A DNA stretch of 24,768 nt, from NCBI GenBank assembly GCA_015680685.1, contig MNCI01014292.1:433802-458569 (forward strand). Direction: 5' to 3'. Shown here one piece after another: positions 8,885 to 19,444 of this stretch. The position numbers were made by a program, and so were the translations under genes. Numbering within the stretch: the first letter of the stretch is position 1; each line of letters begins with the position of its first letter. The stretch comes from Gnetum montanum (Eukaryota > Streptophyta > Gnetopsida > Gnetales > Gnetaceae). The notes below the pieces were generated by a model. That model was not told where the DNA came from and searched no databases. It saw only the letters and a list, made by a program, of their open reading frames with translations.

Positions 8885-9774
8885 TGATGAAGCACTATAT
8901 AGTCAATGCATCGGCTAGGCCACGTATACGAGGTCCCATATACATGACTGTGTCGATGTGGCCCCGTCGACGTAGCCTTCCTACATCGACATGGCCCCGT
9001 TTACGCAACTGCCTATCCCGACCTATAAATAAGAGGGCCTTCCACCTCATTTAGGGAGCTTCGAGTTAGTTGTAGTAAAGCTCTTGCATTTTTTTTCGTA
9101 GGAGTTAGATTATTTCTCCAAGTGCATGCATGCAGTGTGATGCTTGTAATTGTACGACACCTTTATTTGAGTGTGATGTACTTGGACACACACATGACAA
9201 AAAATAAAGATCAAGATTACTTCATCATTGTAGCATTCACTTAGTTTTAATTATTTAATTATTATTCTTAATTGTTATTGTTATTTATTTTTTTCTTAGT
9301 TGATATTTCTTTATCATCATTTACTATTCCTATTGTTAAATGTGGAATAAGTACGACTTAATCACGAGCATTTAAATGTGACTACTTGGTAACCCAGTAG
9401 CGTACCTAGGATCTATGCTTGGTAATCCTAGTAGTAGTCATGCACGAGGTCCAAGATGTGTATGGATGATTAAGGAATGGATGATCATCGCACTTAGGCT
9501 AGCTTAGACTCATTTCCTATTGCTCATTAGTTTATTCAATATTATTTTCCATTTTCTCTAGGAGTAGCATTAGTTTAGGATCACATCATATGCCTCACTC
9601 TGGACTAAACCATACGTGAAAAATAAAATACTAGTCCAAGTGGGAAGACAACGAACTATAATCAACGTGTAATGATTTAGAGACCACAATTAGCTTGTCC
9701 ACAGAGTTCGACTGGATCGTGCATGAATACTCGTATTCGTATGGTTGATTGTAGGGGTACCTCACCACTCATCA
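8885..9774 (+). repeat. LTR B, 890 bp
   Basis: It begins TGATGA after the polypurine tract and ends CTCATCA. TATAAATAAG is at 9024-9033 and AATAAA at 9203-9208. Upstream of the TATA, U3 has repeated units built on CATCGACATGGCCCCGT-type words instead of the GATATCGCG words of LTR A, although both are CpG-rich with inverted symmetry. R and U5 align well with LTR A. The different U3 means A and B are not the two LTRs of one recent insertion. Confidence 0.85.
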
Positions 9775-10084
9775 GTGAGGTTGTGGTCTATGTAAAAATA
9801 GAGAAGAACCAAATCAAATACTTTATATGAAATCTAGGCTTGAATCTAGCCTTGAGGAAAATAAATCTTAGACTATGTTGCTTGCCCTCTTAACAAGGGA
9901 ATTAAGGTAGTAAACATGATTACAACATCAAATTTCAAGAGAGAGAACCTAAATTTTTCCACATGTACAAACCATTCACAAACATACAAAAGCATTCAAA
10001 TCTCTTCTAATTGACACTTAAAACATAAGAAAATTGAGACAAACATGATATGACTTCTTCTTAAGCTTTCTAAGCTTGGAAAAA
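9775..10084. other. Unassigned DNA before the assembly gap
   Basis: No ORF or family resemblance was recognised on either strand. It lies between the end of LTR B and the gap. The minus-strand polymerase fragment resumes on the far side, so this may be the 3' part of that older element, but nothing in it confirms this. Confidence 0.35.
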
Positions 10085-10450
10085 NNNNNNNNNNNNNNNN
10101 NNNNNNNNNNNNNNNNNNNNNNNNNNNNNNNNNNNNNNNNNNNNNNNNNNNNNNNNNNNNNNNNNNNNNNNNNNNNNNNNNNNNNNNNNNNNNNNNNNNN
10201 NNNNNNNNNNNNNNNNNNNNNNNNNNNNNNNNNNNNNNNNNNNNNNNNNNNNNNNNNNNNNNNNNNNNNNNNNNNNNNNNNNNNNNNNNNNNNNNNNNNN
10301 NNNNNNNNNNNNNNNNNNNNNNNNNNNNNNNNNNNNNNNNNNNNNNNNNNNNNNNNNNNNNNNNNNNNNNNNNNNNNNNNNNNNNNNNNNNNNNNNNNNN
10401 NNNNNNNNNNNNNNNNNNNNNNNNNNNNNNNNNNNNNNNNNNNNNNNNNN
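10085..10450. other. Assembly gap (366 N)
   Basis: This is an unbroken run of N. Apparent open frames through it are meaningless. It interrupts the minus-strand Ty3/gypsy polymerase remnant shortly after RNase H. Confidence 0.98.
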
Positions 10451-11339
10451 CATCCTCTTTGCTATCCCATTGTAATTGAGATAAGTGGTTAGCGACCACA
10501 TTCTTGGTTCCCTTTCTATCCACCATGATGAGATTGAACTCCTATGGAATTACTAGCCATTGTATGATATAGGGGATTACCATTGGCTTGTTAATGAGGA
10601 ACTAAATGACACTATGGTCTATGTGCATAAAAACTTGATATCCAAGCACATAGTGCTTGAATTTTTCTAGGGCGTACATGACTACCATGAGCTCTTTCTT
10701 TGTGGTGGTGTAGTTTAATTGTGCTCCCACGATGCTTTAACTTGCATAATGGATGTAGCAAGGACATTTCTAATCATCCAATTATGTAAGAACAGTCCCC
10801 AAAGCATAATTGGATGCATCTATCATAACATGAAATAGATTAGACCAATATGAAGCATGTAGAATAGGAGTTTCTATGAGCTTCTACTTTAACTATTGGA
10901 ATATATTCTTGCATTTCTTGGTCCAAGTAAAAGGTGCATCCTTCTTGGTTAGTTCAAAAAAAGGTTTAGCAATCTTTGAGAAGTTCTCAATGAATTGCCT
11001 ATAANTAAGCAAAAGGTGCATCCTTCTTGGTTAGTTCAACAAAAGTTTTAGCAATCTTTGAGAAGTTCTCAATGAATTGCCTATAATAAATAGTATGACC
11101 AAGGAATGACCATATATCTTTCACCATTTTAGGTTGCTTGGTGATTCCTTGGATGACTTGTACTTTTTCTGGATCCACCTCGATTTCTTTGCTTGAAATT
11201 TTGTGCCCCAACATAATGCCTTTTTGGACCATTAGATGGCTTTTCTACCAGTTGAACTTTAAGTTGGTTTCTACACATCATTGAACCAATTGCTCTAGAT
11301 AGACCAAGGCTTTCTTAAAGGTGGTATCATAGGTAAAGA
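10451..11339 (-). pseudogene. pol: Ty3/gypsy pol fragment: RT end and RNase H
   Basis: Read on the minus strand, it enters just after the RT active-site region with YDTTFKKALVYLEQL (about 11330-11290). It continues through LGHKISSKEIEVDPEKVQ and SFLGHTIYYRQFIENFSKIA, the conserved RT thumb/connection of Ty3/gypsy elements (to about 11010). RNase H follows, with IDASNYALG near 10810 and the closing GTKNVVANHLSQL near 10500. These enzymes copy element RNA into DNA and remove the RNA strand. The closing motif resembles Athila-type pol. Stops interrupt RNase H, and a 76-bp duplication around an N breaks the frame near 11005. The 5' side ends abruptly at about 11340; the 3' side runs into the gap. 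Confidence 0.8.
10929..11086 (-). repeat. 76-bp direct duplication around a single N (likely assembly artefact)
   Basis: Bases 10929-11004 and 11011-11086 are the same 76 bp with two mismatches, separated by N and five bases (11005-11010). They encode the same RT segment twice. Two contig ends joined without merging their overlap would give exactly this. Confidence 0.8.
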
Positions 11340-11627
11340 ATGTTGACCTTTTGGTATGTCAAAACCTTAAGGAAAATGGAGAACATAAAGTGTTTGTTGT
11401 GGATGATGTGTTTACAAGACATGAACAAGAACTCCACAATAAGATGCCAAGGACTCAAGGGAAATGAGATTTACAACAAAATGACAAGTGAAGATCATAT
11501 GAGTCAAGATGAGAGGATGAATGAGCATGGGCTAAAATCGAAGAATACAAACCAAATGAAGATGCTCCAAATACTAAGAAGAAGAAAAATTAATGAGAGG
11601 GAGACTAAGAAATTAGAGTCCAAGAAT
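11340..11627. other. Unassigned segment with a 96-codon open frame
   Basis: The + strand is open from 11340 to 11630 and rich in Lys, Asn and Met, but no family was recognised and composition alone could explain it. It lies between the broken end of the minus-strand pol fragment and the start of the copia LTR. Confidence 0.3.
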
Positions 11628-12426
11628 TGAGGAGATATCTCTTAGAAATAGTAGATGTCTTGCCAAAGATGTCCCACAAGAGATGTTCCATTATTCAACA
11701 AGATGTCTCTCCTAAATAGAAGTCATTCTTAAGTAGACATCCCAACTTTGAAGGAGATGTCTACATTAACTGTTAGGTAGGCATTGCATAAATTTTGAGG
11801 AATTTTTAGAAACTTCCAGATGATAAGAAGATATCAAATTCTTAGGAATAGAGTAAGGATTGTTCACACTAAAGCAATCACTGTCATATCTATGCTTTTG
11901 TATTCTTTGTCTTTATTACTACATTATTTTCTTGGTTTTATGTTCAATTAAGCTTTAATGACAAGGACTTGTAATTATAGTTACATTCTTTCCTTGTACC
12001 TTGTTCTTTTTTGTAATTGTCCTGCAAGGTTAATGTGCTTCTTACAAGAAGGAAACCACATTGAGCTTGTTGGGACCTTGTAGGGGTGAGTGGTTTTGTA
12101 GCATCAAAACACTCTGGAGCAAAGCTCAATTTTTTAAAGGTTATGGAATCCTTAAAACCACGTTCTAAGCTTGTTGCGACCTTGCGGGATTGAGTGGTTT
12201 TGTAGTGATAAACGACACTTTGATGTAGAGCTTAGATGTTGTATAGGGTGCGGTACCCTTCAAACCACATTTGATTAAGCAACAAAGTCTGAAAGTGTGC
12301 ATGGATTCTACCCTCTAAGTGTGAAATAGACAAGTTGGGAAACCATGTAAAATTTTGTCTTTTTGTGTGGCACATTTGATTTCACTGGGAACTTATTCAT
12401 CTCCCCTTCTAAGTTCCTGATCCTCA
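11628..12426 (+). repeat. Copia 5' LTR, 799 bp (boundaries inferred)
   Basis: It begins TGAGGA and ends TCCTCA, a 6-bp terminal inverted repeat, with a primer-binding site two bases downstream. Inside is a direct repeat of an AGCTTGTTG-GACCTTG...GAGTGGTTTTGTAG block (about 12065-12100 and 12170-12206). No second LTR is available for comparison, so the left border rests on the inverted repeat alone. Confidence 0.6.
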
Positions 12427-12428
12427 AG

Positions 12429-12440
12429 TGGTATTGGAGC
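12429..12440 (+). other. Copia primer-binding site (initiator tRNA-Met type)
   Basis: TGGTATTGGAGC differs from the usual plant copia primer site TGGTATCAGAGC at two adjacent bases, as expected for an old copy. It starts two bases after the LTR end. Confidence 0.7.
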
Positions 12441-12599
12441 TTGGTAATCTCACATAGATAACTCAACATGAATATGGAAGGGACAACAAACATCAAACTC
12501 AAATAGACAAACAAAGTAATATGCTTCATCAACTGCTGCATTCAATCCCTATGCTACATTAGTAAAGGTAAGTCTTTTATTCCTTCTTCTATTTTTAGT

Positions 12600-13592
12600 T
12601 TGATAGGTAATAGTAGAGGCCATGTAGCCTCTAGAAGAGATATTGATTACAAGGCTAAAAATATATATCAAAATTTAGATAAAAAGAGAAGTCCAAGTAA
12701 TCATAAAAATCATTATGAAATGAATGAAAAATCCTTTGTAGAAAGGTATGAGTTACATTGTAGTGAAATTATTTCTTTTCAAAGTTTATGCCTTGAAATG
12801 CAAGATATCTTACATGACAAAGAAATAAAGGGTCTAGATCTTAATGATAAATGTTCTTATCTTGAGAAAGAAAACTCAGTTTACCTACTTCATAGAACAA
12901 AATTGTGGAAACATCACTTTTGGAGATGGCATGGAAGCACCTATAACAGGTACTGGTACCATAGGAGGAAAAGGTAAGGGACAATCTACTATAAATGAAG
13001 TGTTCTTTATCAAAGGATTAAAGCATAATATTCTAAGTGTTAGTCAACTTTGTGATTCAAATATTGACATTATTTTTTCTAAAGAAACCTATATAATAAA
13101 AGACTTAACCACTGGAAACACTGTGATAGAAGGAGCTAGAAAAGATAATTTTTACACTCTTAGTTTTGAAAATGATCCTAACCTTGAATCCAAGTGTTGA
13201 TTAGTAATATAGATTATGCTTGTATGTGGAATAGAAAGTTGGGACATATAAACAAGGAGATTCATCAGACCTTAGTGACAAAAGACATGGTTCATGGATT
13301 ACCCAAACTTAAAGACTTCAATTTAAAAATTTGTGAAGCATGCCAATAGGAATTAGCAAACAAGGGTAAGGTTTGGTAAGAAAAATTATATATTTACCTC
13401 TCGTTTCTTAGATTTGCTTCACATGGATATGGTTTGTCCTTCTCAAACACTTATTTTGGAAAAGAAAAGGTATTTTCTAACTATTTTGATGATTACTCTT
13501 GCTTTACTTGGGTCACATTTTTATATCATAAGGATGGGGTATTTGATCATTTCTTAAGAATCTGCAATCAGATTTTGAAAGAAAAAGGCTAT
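12600..13592 (+). pseudogene. Copia gag/pol remnant: gag-side region, GAG-pre-integrase, integrase start
   Basis: An open frame at 12600-12890 gives a Lys/Glu/Asn-rich product with coiled-coil character (ELHCSEIISFQSLCLEMQD) that probably belongs to the gag side. At about 12890 the frame changes and the sequence jumps to NITFGDGMEAPITGTGTIGG and GLKHNILSVSQLCD, the conserved segment between copia protease and integrase. After a frame change at 13197 come the pre-integrase zinc-binding pieces RKLGHINKE and ICEACQ, then DDYSCFTWVTFL (frame-shifted) from the integrase core, ending near ILKEKGY where LTR C cuts in. Protease proper is missing, implying an internal deletion near 12890. Confidence 0.75.
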
Positions 13593-14490
13593 TGATGAGT
13601 TATGGATTGGCCACATTGATGAGGCCTTGTCAACTAGGCCCCATCGACTAGTTCCCTTCGGTACATCATTTGATGCATTGATGTGGCCCTATCGATGCAA
13701 GGTCTATTCTTGCCTATAAATATGTGCCAATCCACCATTTTTAGGCATCAATTTTTCATAGTTGTAGTGAAGCTCTTATAGTTATTCCATTTGAAAGTTA
13801 CAATATTTTCTTGAATTCCTTTAGTAGGAGTCATTGAGTGTACAGATCTTTATTTGAGCACTGTTGGACCTGAGCATGACAATGTGTGTGATAATAAAGA
13901 CAAGCTTCTTGATAAACCTTATAGCATTTTGTATATCTTAAATGTTTTATTCATGTGTTTAATGCTTTCAATAATTTATTCAAGGTTCCTTAGTAATTAA
14001 GCTAATTAAGTAATCAAGCAACATAAGCTAAATAGTGATTAAGTAAACACATAAGTATGACTACTTTGAGCAAGCATATGACATTTTGTAATCCCAGCAG
14101 TGCTCAACACTTGGTAAACCAGCAATGTTATATGTGTTCATGATGTGTATGGCAAGTAGGATTGGATACTTATGTTAGGACTAGTTACACAATAGTTAGT
14201 TAATTATATTAAAGAAGACATTAAATTAATTTATTCCTTATCGTATTTATTTCAAGTACCAAAATCATAAAACAAAAAATGACAAAAATCATGTACCTAA
14301 GTTATACTTAAACCATACCCTTGAGCTTCACAAGTGTAGTTGGGAAGACAACAAATGTTCTCAACACCAAGTTCACTTCTTAGAGAACTAGTGCATTGGA
14401 AAACTATTATGTCCATGGAATTTGATTGAATTGTGCATGAAAACTTTGTGATTCGTATGGTTGGGCGTAGGGCTACTTGGTCGCTCATGA
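13593..14490 (+). repeat. LTR C, 898 bp (5' LTR of copy C)
   Basis: It begins TGATGAG and ends CTCATGA, one base from the CTCATCA end of LTRs A and B. TATAAATA is at 13715-13722 and AATAAA at 13893-13898, with spacing like the other two. U3 carries repeated CATTGATG-GGCC words. Two degenerate GTAATCCCAGCAG-type units (about 14085-14135) match the tandem units of LTR A. A primer site and gag follow, so this is a 5' LTR. It interrupts the copia integrase frame. Confidence 0.85.
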
Positions 14491-14491
14491 T

Positions 14492-14509
14492 TGGTGCCAT
14501 TGCTAGGGA
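14492..14509 (+). other. Primer-binding site, tRNA-Asp type, decayed
   Basis: TGGTGCCATTGCTAGGGA matches TGGCGCCGTTGCCGGGGA, the complement of the plant tRNA-Asp 3' end used by Athila/Tat-like elements, at 14 of 18 bases. All four differences are C-to-T or G-to-A transitions at the three CpG sites. It lies one base after the LTR end. Confidence 0.8.
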
Positions 14510-14640
14510 GTCTTTTTGTTGAAATGTGTAGTATTTAGGATTAGTGAACATCATTAACATCATTGGATGAACCCTAAGGTCAAGGTCATTCTCAAATAAT
14601 ATAATTGCAAGAGCACATTGATATTTTATTTTTTTGCAAA

Positions 14641-16110
14641 ATGTCTTCTTTGCATAAGCGTGACGATGCTAAATCACTACTCCCATAAGAATGCAAGGTG
14701 GTATATATTCACCCAGATGAGTATGTGCTTGAATTCACCTTCATCCTACATCAAGATGAACAACTACGATGGCATGATATGGAAGGCAACATTGTAATGC
14801 CTCTTGATTGATATATGCCCGTGATGCTACTTCAAACTCTTAAGAAGTTAGACATCCAAGATCTTCAAGAGGAGTATGTTATGCATGATTATGATTATTA
14901 GGACTACCATCCCATTGAAACAAAACATAGGAGAGATTTACATTAGGAGAAGCAACATGAGTTTGTGAACGGGAAATAGTTCACCAATTCCTTATTCCTA
15001 TTGAACAAAAATGATAACGAGGATCCTCTCTCTAGGGGCTCTCAACATGAAAATTCTCCACCCCTCATTACTATTGATGGGGGCATGAACCTGAATCTAC
15101 ATTCCGCTATCAACAAACTAGGTTTAGATAAAGATGGCAGTCAAGGTTAGGTTCAGACAAGCATTAAGATGATAAGAAACATATCGAATGTGATTGTGAT
15201 AATTGAAGGGAATTTGGTAGATACCATGGTGGTGGTAGTTCTCCTCATTCTTTGCCATCTTCATTCTTTTTCTTCCTCTTCTTCTGATTCTAAAAAATGC
15301 TACAGAAGAAAAAATCATGATGGTGGTGAGTAGTAGGATAATAATATTGATCGCCATGCCCACAATAATTGAAGGGGTAATAGAGGACATCATTGGTGAA
15401 AATGAAATAATGATGATGATGAGCCTTTACTAGCAACTCAAAGCATGCTTAACATTGTAGAGGTAGTCAAGACTCCAACTAGGCATGTGAAAGATAGTTA
15501 GATCAAGCACTTAGACATGAACAATATCCAAAGATTTGAGGGGGGAATATAACTCTGATCCACAAAATCATATACAAGCCTTTCATGATGCTTGTGCCTT
15601 ACAAACATATAGAATGATTGATAGAAATTGAAGCTATTCCCTAGGACACTCATCAAAGAGGCAGAGAGCTAGTATTGGTCCTTGGAGTTGGAATCTATCC
15701 ACAGATGGAGTACGAAGCTAGAACTATTTAATGATAAATACCAAACATACTCTAGAGTGTCTAATCTGAGAAAGTAAATCTAAGGCTAGAAACAAGGAAT
15801 ACATGAACCCTTGGATGCAGCTATGGGTAGATATTATTCTCTCTTACATCAATGCCTTGGCCATGATTATTCTTAGAGGGAATATCTTTGCCACATCATA
15901 GATTGGCTCCAAGAGAAAACTAGAAGAACTCTTGAGATTTATGCCTAAGGGAGACTATTTGAACTAAGAGCTCATCAGATACAAAGGCTGATAGAGTAGG
16001 TAGTAAAAGAAGTAGATGAGTTATGAAAAAAGGAAAGTGTAGAAGAATATAATAGGGATCCCTCCATCAGGAAAAGGTAGGTCTGATTCTGTGACAAGGA
16101 GGAGTCATCA
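14641..16110 (+). pseudogene. gag: gag of copy C
   Basis: It starts at ATG 14641 (MSSLHKRDDAKSLL), 131 bases after the primer site. The first 500 bases stay in one frame with TAA, TGA and TAG interruptions. An Asp/Asn/His-rich low-complexity stretch spans about 15240-15420. The capsid-like gag core follows: RFEGG plus pieces of DPQNHIQAFHDACAL (about 15530-15600), then ESWYWSLELESIHRWS (about 15660-15710), KYQTYSRVSNLRK, and HIIDWLQEKTRRTL (about 15895-15935), which overlaps the copy B fragment. Several frame changes and stops break it. No zinc knuckle is seen before homology is lost near 16110. The protein would form the particle shell around element RNA. Confidence 0.75.
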
Positions 16111-16701
16111 CTAATGGTGGTTTTTGCTTAATGATTTGATTGCTAATGTCCAATTTCTATTTTTGAATTCTAATGTCTAATGACTAAGACATGGTTTATT
16201 TTTCATGGAACAGGCAGTGAGTGCATGTCGTCCACCCATTCAAAAACTCTATGGTTTTCCTTGTTTTGGAAGTTTAAGGTCTCTTTTCAGTAAACAAACT
16301 TTTAATTAATTTGTGACCTTAGTAGTTTCCAAAATTGGGTAGGATTCAAAGGTTTGCACAAGGTATGATTTCAAGGGAACTCAATACTCTTTGTACTCTT
16401 CTACTTATTTGAGTGCTTAAGTGTTTTCATTGATTTACCATTTTGTGTCAATCAATAATAGGAAGTTAAATGAAGTCTTTGCATGGTGTGGTTCCCATTG
16501 AAGAAAACAAGAAGAAATAAACACAATGCAAATTCAAAGAACATCCCTTAGACAAATAAAATGGGCTACAAGTACTATTTATGAGACTAGGAAGAAATGT
16601 TACATATGCTTGAAGGTCCCCTCTAACTAAAGCTTTCTCTTACTTCCTGCTTCTCTTCTCTTCTCTTTATGGAATGGTGGTTATTTTATGGAAGCACTCT
16701 T
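16111..16701. other. Unassigned DNA between copy C and the Tat element
   Basis: No coding frame or family was recognised. The left part has T-rich intron-like composition and the right part ends in a CT-rich run (16631-16668). It may be unmatched copy C sequence or the target into which the Tat element inserted. Confidence 0.35.
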
Positions 16702-17699
16702 TGTAGCGACCAAAAATGTTGGTGGCTAGAAGAATGCCGGGGGTCAACGGATGCAATAGTTCCAACCTCGTATCTGCTGGAGGGCGGTGCTGGGTGTGTG
16801 CAGACATGGGGTGTCTTGAACGGTCTAGTCGATCAGACAAGGACTTACATCGATGTCAATGTAGCCTTTTGCAACGTAAATAATGCGAAATGCGAGATAA
16901 TGCTTACGAGTAAATAAAGTAGGGGAGAAACTATAAAAATGTAACATTAATACGAAATAATGCTTAAAGGTGAACAAAATAGAGAATAGTGCAAAGAAAC
17001 GAGACAGAAAATGGGAGATAAAGTAAAGTATGGTTAGAAACATGCATTGCTCCAAAGCTACAAACTCGTCTGGTCAGGGTGGATACAATCGACTGCATAG
17101 CATGACGGAGTACAGAAATCCCAAGAGTAACCAAGATGTGCCGAGCAAAAAGAGCTATGCACTTGGACGCATACTCATGTACAAACAATGTGGGGCTCTA
17201 CCAAGGTGGTAGAATAGGGATGGGGACCTCTTGCCAGTCGAGAGAGAGTCGCTGTTTACAGCATTAGATAGATGGCTTCTGATATTACAATGCTGGAGAG
17301 AAGGAAGATATTTGTTTCAGAATTTCAAAGTTCCCACCACTAGGAAGTTGTTTGCTTCAAGGAAGATGTGAACTCTTTTGCAATTACCAACTTTAAAAAT
17401 TGCAGACTTTTCCAAATTGTAAGGTACCTCTAAAAATTGCTGCCCTATTGTATGCTATTTGCCGGGATATTTATAGGGCTGAAGGTAAGAGAAAAGGGGT
17501 GGTTTTTGAATGCTATATGCCGTAGGCTTACCTTGTCTTACTGGTACCACTCGAGTCATCTATGACCGTTGGGCCTACAAGACCATTGCGATGCGAACCT
17601 ACCATGCAATAACTGCGATCCTACTACACCGTAATCATGCCATCAGCGTCTAGGATGTGTGCCAATGGTCTGATTAGTGGAGTACATTGATGTCGCACA
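16702..17699 (-). repeat. Tat-element 3' LTR, 998 bp (boundaries inferred)
   Basis: In minus-strand sense it runs TGTGCGACATC...GGTCGCTACA, giving TGT...ACA ends, and is preceded by a polypurine tract. A minus-strand TATAAATA lies at 17475-17468, about 225 bases into the LTR, as expected for U3. Near the other end is an imperfect 40-bp direct repeat at 16891-16930 and 16951-16990 around ATAATGCTTA. No second LTR is available to confirm the ends. Confidence 0.65.
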
Positions 17700-17716
17700 A
17701 CTGCCTCTTTTCCTTG
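17700..17716 (-). other. Polypurine tract of the Tat element
   Basis: Read on the minus strand the bases are CAAGGAAAAGAGGCAGT, almost all purine, directly before the TGTG of the LTR. Confidence 0.65.
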
Positions 17717-19444
17717 TTGTTCTTTGTGATGTAGCCTACTTTTTGTAGCGTAGAATTTTGTCACATGCCCTGGTATATGTCATATGCTTGCTATGTTATG
17801 CTACGCTACGCTATGTAGCGTAGCAACTTGCATTAGTCACGAGAGCTTTGTTGATTTGCAAACCATTCTCCTATGATGCAAGTTTTGCGAACTTTGTTGA
17901 CTCCAACTTTCAAACTGCCTTCTGTCTCTTCCATAGGATTTCTACGCCTTGATGCATCATGTAGCTTAGTGTAGCGTAGTAGTAGACATGGTCCGTGGCT
18001 TCCTGACGGAAAGGGACGTTACTACAGAAATCGAAATTGGGTGAGGGGAGTGGGTAGCAAAGTCATTGCCATCCTACGCTGTGTGACGTTGCATAGCATA
18101 GCACTTCGTTCCTCCATCGTCTTCTGAAGCTTGCTACGCTACATAGTGTAGTAGGCTTTGTGACTTAGGAAACTTGTTGAATTGTTTCTTGTGCATCCAG
18201 GATGCTATCGTTGATTCTACATGCTGTTTCTGAGCAGGCTACTGGCTGTTTAGGCTACTTTGGTGGGCGGGCAGGATGGTACAGGACCTGTCCATGCTCA
18301 AAGTAGAAAATTTTCTAAATTGGCTGACATGGACTCAGAACGTTCTTCTCCCAATGAACTGCCATCATGCTGTGCAGACTACAAGAGCTTGGTGAAGCAA
18401 GGATGACCCCGCATTTTTTAGGGTGTTTCATTGGCCCCTCTTTGTCGATGTCTGCAGAATAGGCTCGATGGACGTCAGCAAAGAATATGAAACACCGCAG
18501 CAGGAAAAATGCTAAGGTTGTCACTTGGTAAGTGTTGAGACATCTCTTGGCCATGCTTGAGAGTGTTGAATTGGTTTTGTGGCAGTTAAGGCAGAGAGCA
18601 AAGATGATGTTTAGCTGAGTCCCTTGTTAGAGTGCTCTAAGGGGCTCGTTTGCACTTTCATCTTTGGCTGGTGCTGTTCTTCAACCTCTTGTAGGTAGGT
18701 GTCCCCTCCGTAGGATGAGTTGCGTTACATCCGTGGAGGGCTCTGACTTGTCTACTGCAGCCTTCTGCAAGGCGAGCTGTGTTACGCGGGTGCTGAAATT
18801 TGTACTTTGAAGTAGCTGAGCTAGTCGAGGCACTCACTTCGAGATGCTATAACATTTGCTACTGTAGCGAGATGCACTTGCGGGGACAAGGTCTTGCTGG
18901 TTGCTATCATTGTTATTACTCTTGGGCATCGTTGCTGGTGTGAGATGCCCAAAGAAGGGAGTCCAGCAGTGGTCTTGGTAGTGCCGATGCGGGGGAGTTG
19001 GTCTCCAAGGCACCAGGAGCTATTGTGGGAACAGATGCATTGGAATCCCCAACAAAGGAATGTGTGGTCAGTTTAACTATGGGATTAGCTACCAGATAGC
19101 TGAACATTGCGCGAGCCTAAACCTTGGCGGGGAACTGAAGAGTAACAATATTGTGGCTAGGCCACAATACTGTTAACACCTCATAAGTGGGAATGAGCCC
19201 AGGAACTACCGTCAGGGTGGTGGGTCGTGGCGATGGTAGGTTTGAAGGGCCTGTATGATATCATACGATGTCTTCAAAGGGTTAGCATGATACCAAGGGT
19301 GGTGGCACATATGCCCCAGACCGTGTTCTCCTTTCGTCGAGAACCACTTACTGGAGTTGCAACGTCCCACCCACGCGTCGGTATCACACCCCTTCGTTCG
19401 ATGTGTATCTGGTGGTGGTGCATGTTGAGGATGCGATGTGAACT
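17717..19444 (-). other. Non-coding 3' region of the Tat element
   Basis: About 1.7 kb between the polypurine tract and the tandem array has no recognised gene on either strand; the longest open frames are under 90 codons without family resemblance. Tat elements often have a long 3' region here. Between 17740 and 18160 it holds many TAGCGTA/TACGCTA words, described separately. Confidence 0.5.
17741..18160. repeat. Cluster of TAGCGTA / TACGCTA words
   Basis: The heptamer TACGCTA or its reverse complement recurs near 17746, 17800-17825 (a run GCTACGCTACGCTATGTAGC), 17971 and 18134, with near matches such as CCTACGCTG around 18074. Both orientations occur, so short hairpins are possible. The same word recurs near 23264 and 23957-24012 beyond the other side of pol. 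Confidence 0.6.

Larger units (their letters stand above)
5575..9774 (+). mobile_element. Pol-less Ty3/gypsy-type element, copy B (5'-truncated)
   Basis: Its order is gag C-terminal half, AT-rich non-coding DNA, spacer, internally deleted second ORF, polypurine tract, LTR. No polymerase genes lie between gag (to 6916) and the spacer (from 7273). The left border abuts LTR A in mid-gag without a primer-binding site. Either copy A inserted into copy B's gag, or LTR-to-gag deletion/recombination fused two elements. The right border is the CTCATCA end at 9774. Confidence 0.7.
11628..13592 (+). mobile_element. Ty1/copia retrotransposon, 5' part, interrupted by copy C
   Basis: It contains a 5' LTR, a tRNA-Met-like primer site, gag-side coding remnants, and a pol segment running from the end of protease into the integrase core. 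It stops at 13592, where the LTR of copy C begins inside the integrase reading frame. The rest of integrase, RT-RNase H and the 3' LTR were not found in the window. Confidence 0.75.
13593..16110 (+). mobile_element. TGATGA-family Ty3-type element, copy C (5' part)
   Basis: It shows 5' LTR, primer-binding site and most of gag; recognisable homology ends near 16110 and no 3' LTR, spacer or second ORF follows. It is inserted in a copia element and so is younger than it. It supplies the gag N-terminal half that copy B lacks. Confidence 0.75.

Noticed and set aside
4571-9774. LTR A and LTR B as the 5' and 3' LTRs of one element
   Set aside because: Their U3 sequences differ, LTR A has no primer-binding site after it, and it is preceded by its own polypurine tract and element.
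9996-10526. Open frames spanning the N run
   Set aside because: The frame is open only because N cannot encode stops; no protein can be inferred across the gap.
13577-13589. Purine run just before LTR C, as a polypurine tract of a 3' LTR
   Set aside because: It encodes the copia integrase residues leading to KEKGY, and a primer site and gag follow the LTR, so LTR C is a 5' LTR. The purines are coincidental.
13593-14490. LTR C as a solo LTR
   Set aside because: The five bases before it (GCTAT) do not recur after it, and a primer site plus gag follow.
15124-15393. Minus-strand 89-codon frame rich in Ile/Val/Leu, resembling a membrane protein
   Set aside because: It is the antisense of an Asp/Asn/His-rich low-complexity stretch of gag (GAT/AAT repeats), which automatically reads as hydrophobic residues on the other strand.
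18315-18554. Minus-strand 79-codon frame with a hydrophobic patch in the Tat 3' region
   Set aside because: It has no recognisable motif, no supporting context and a length expected by chance in 1.7 kb of non-coding DNA.
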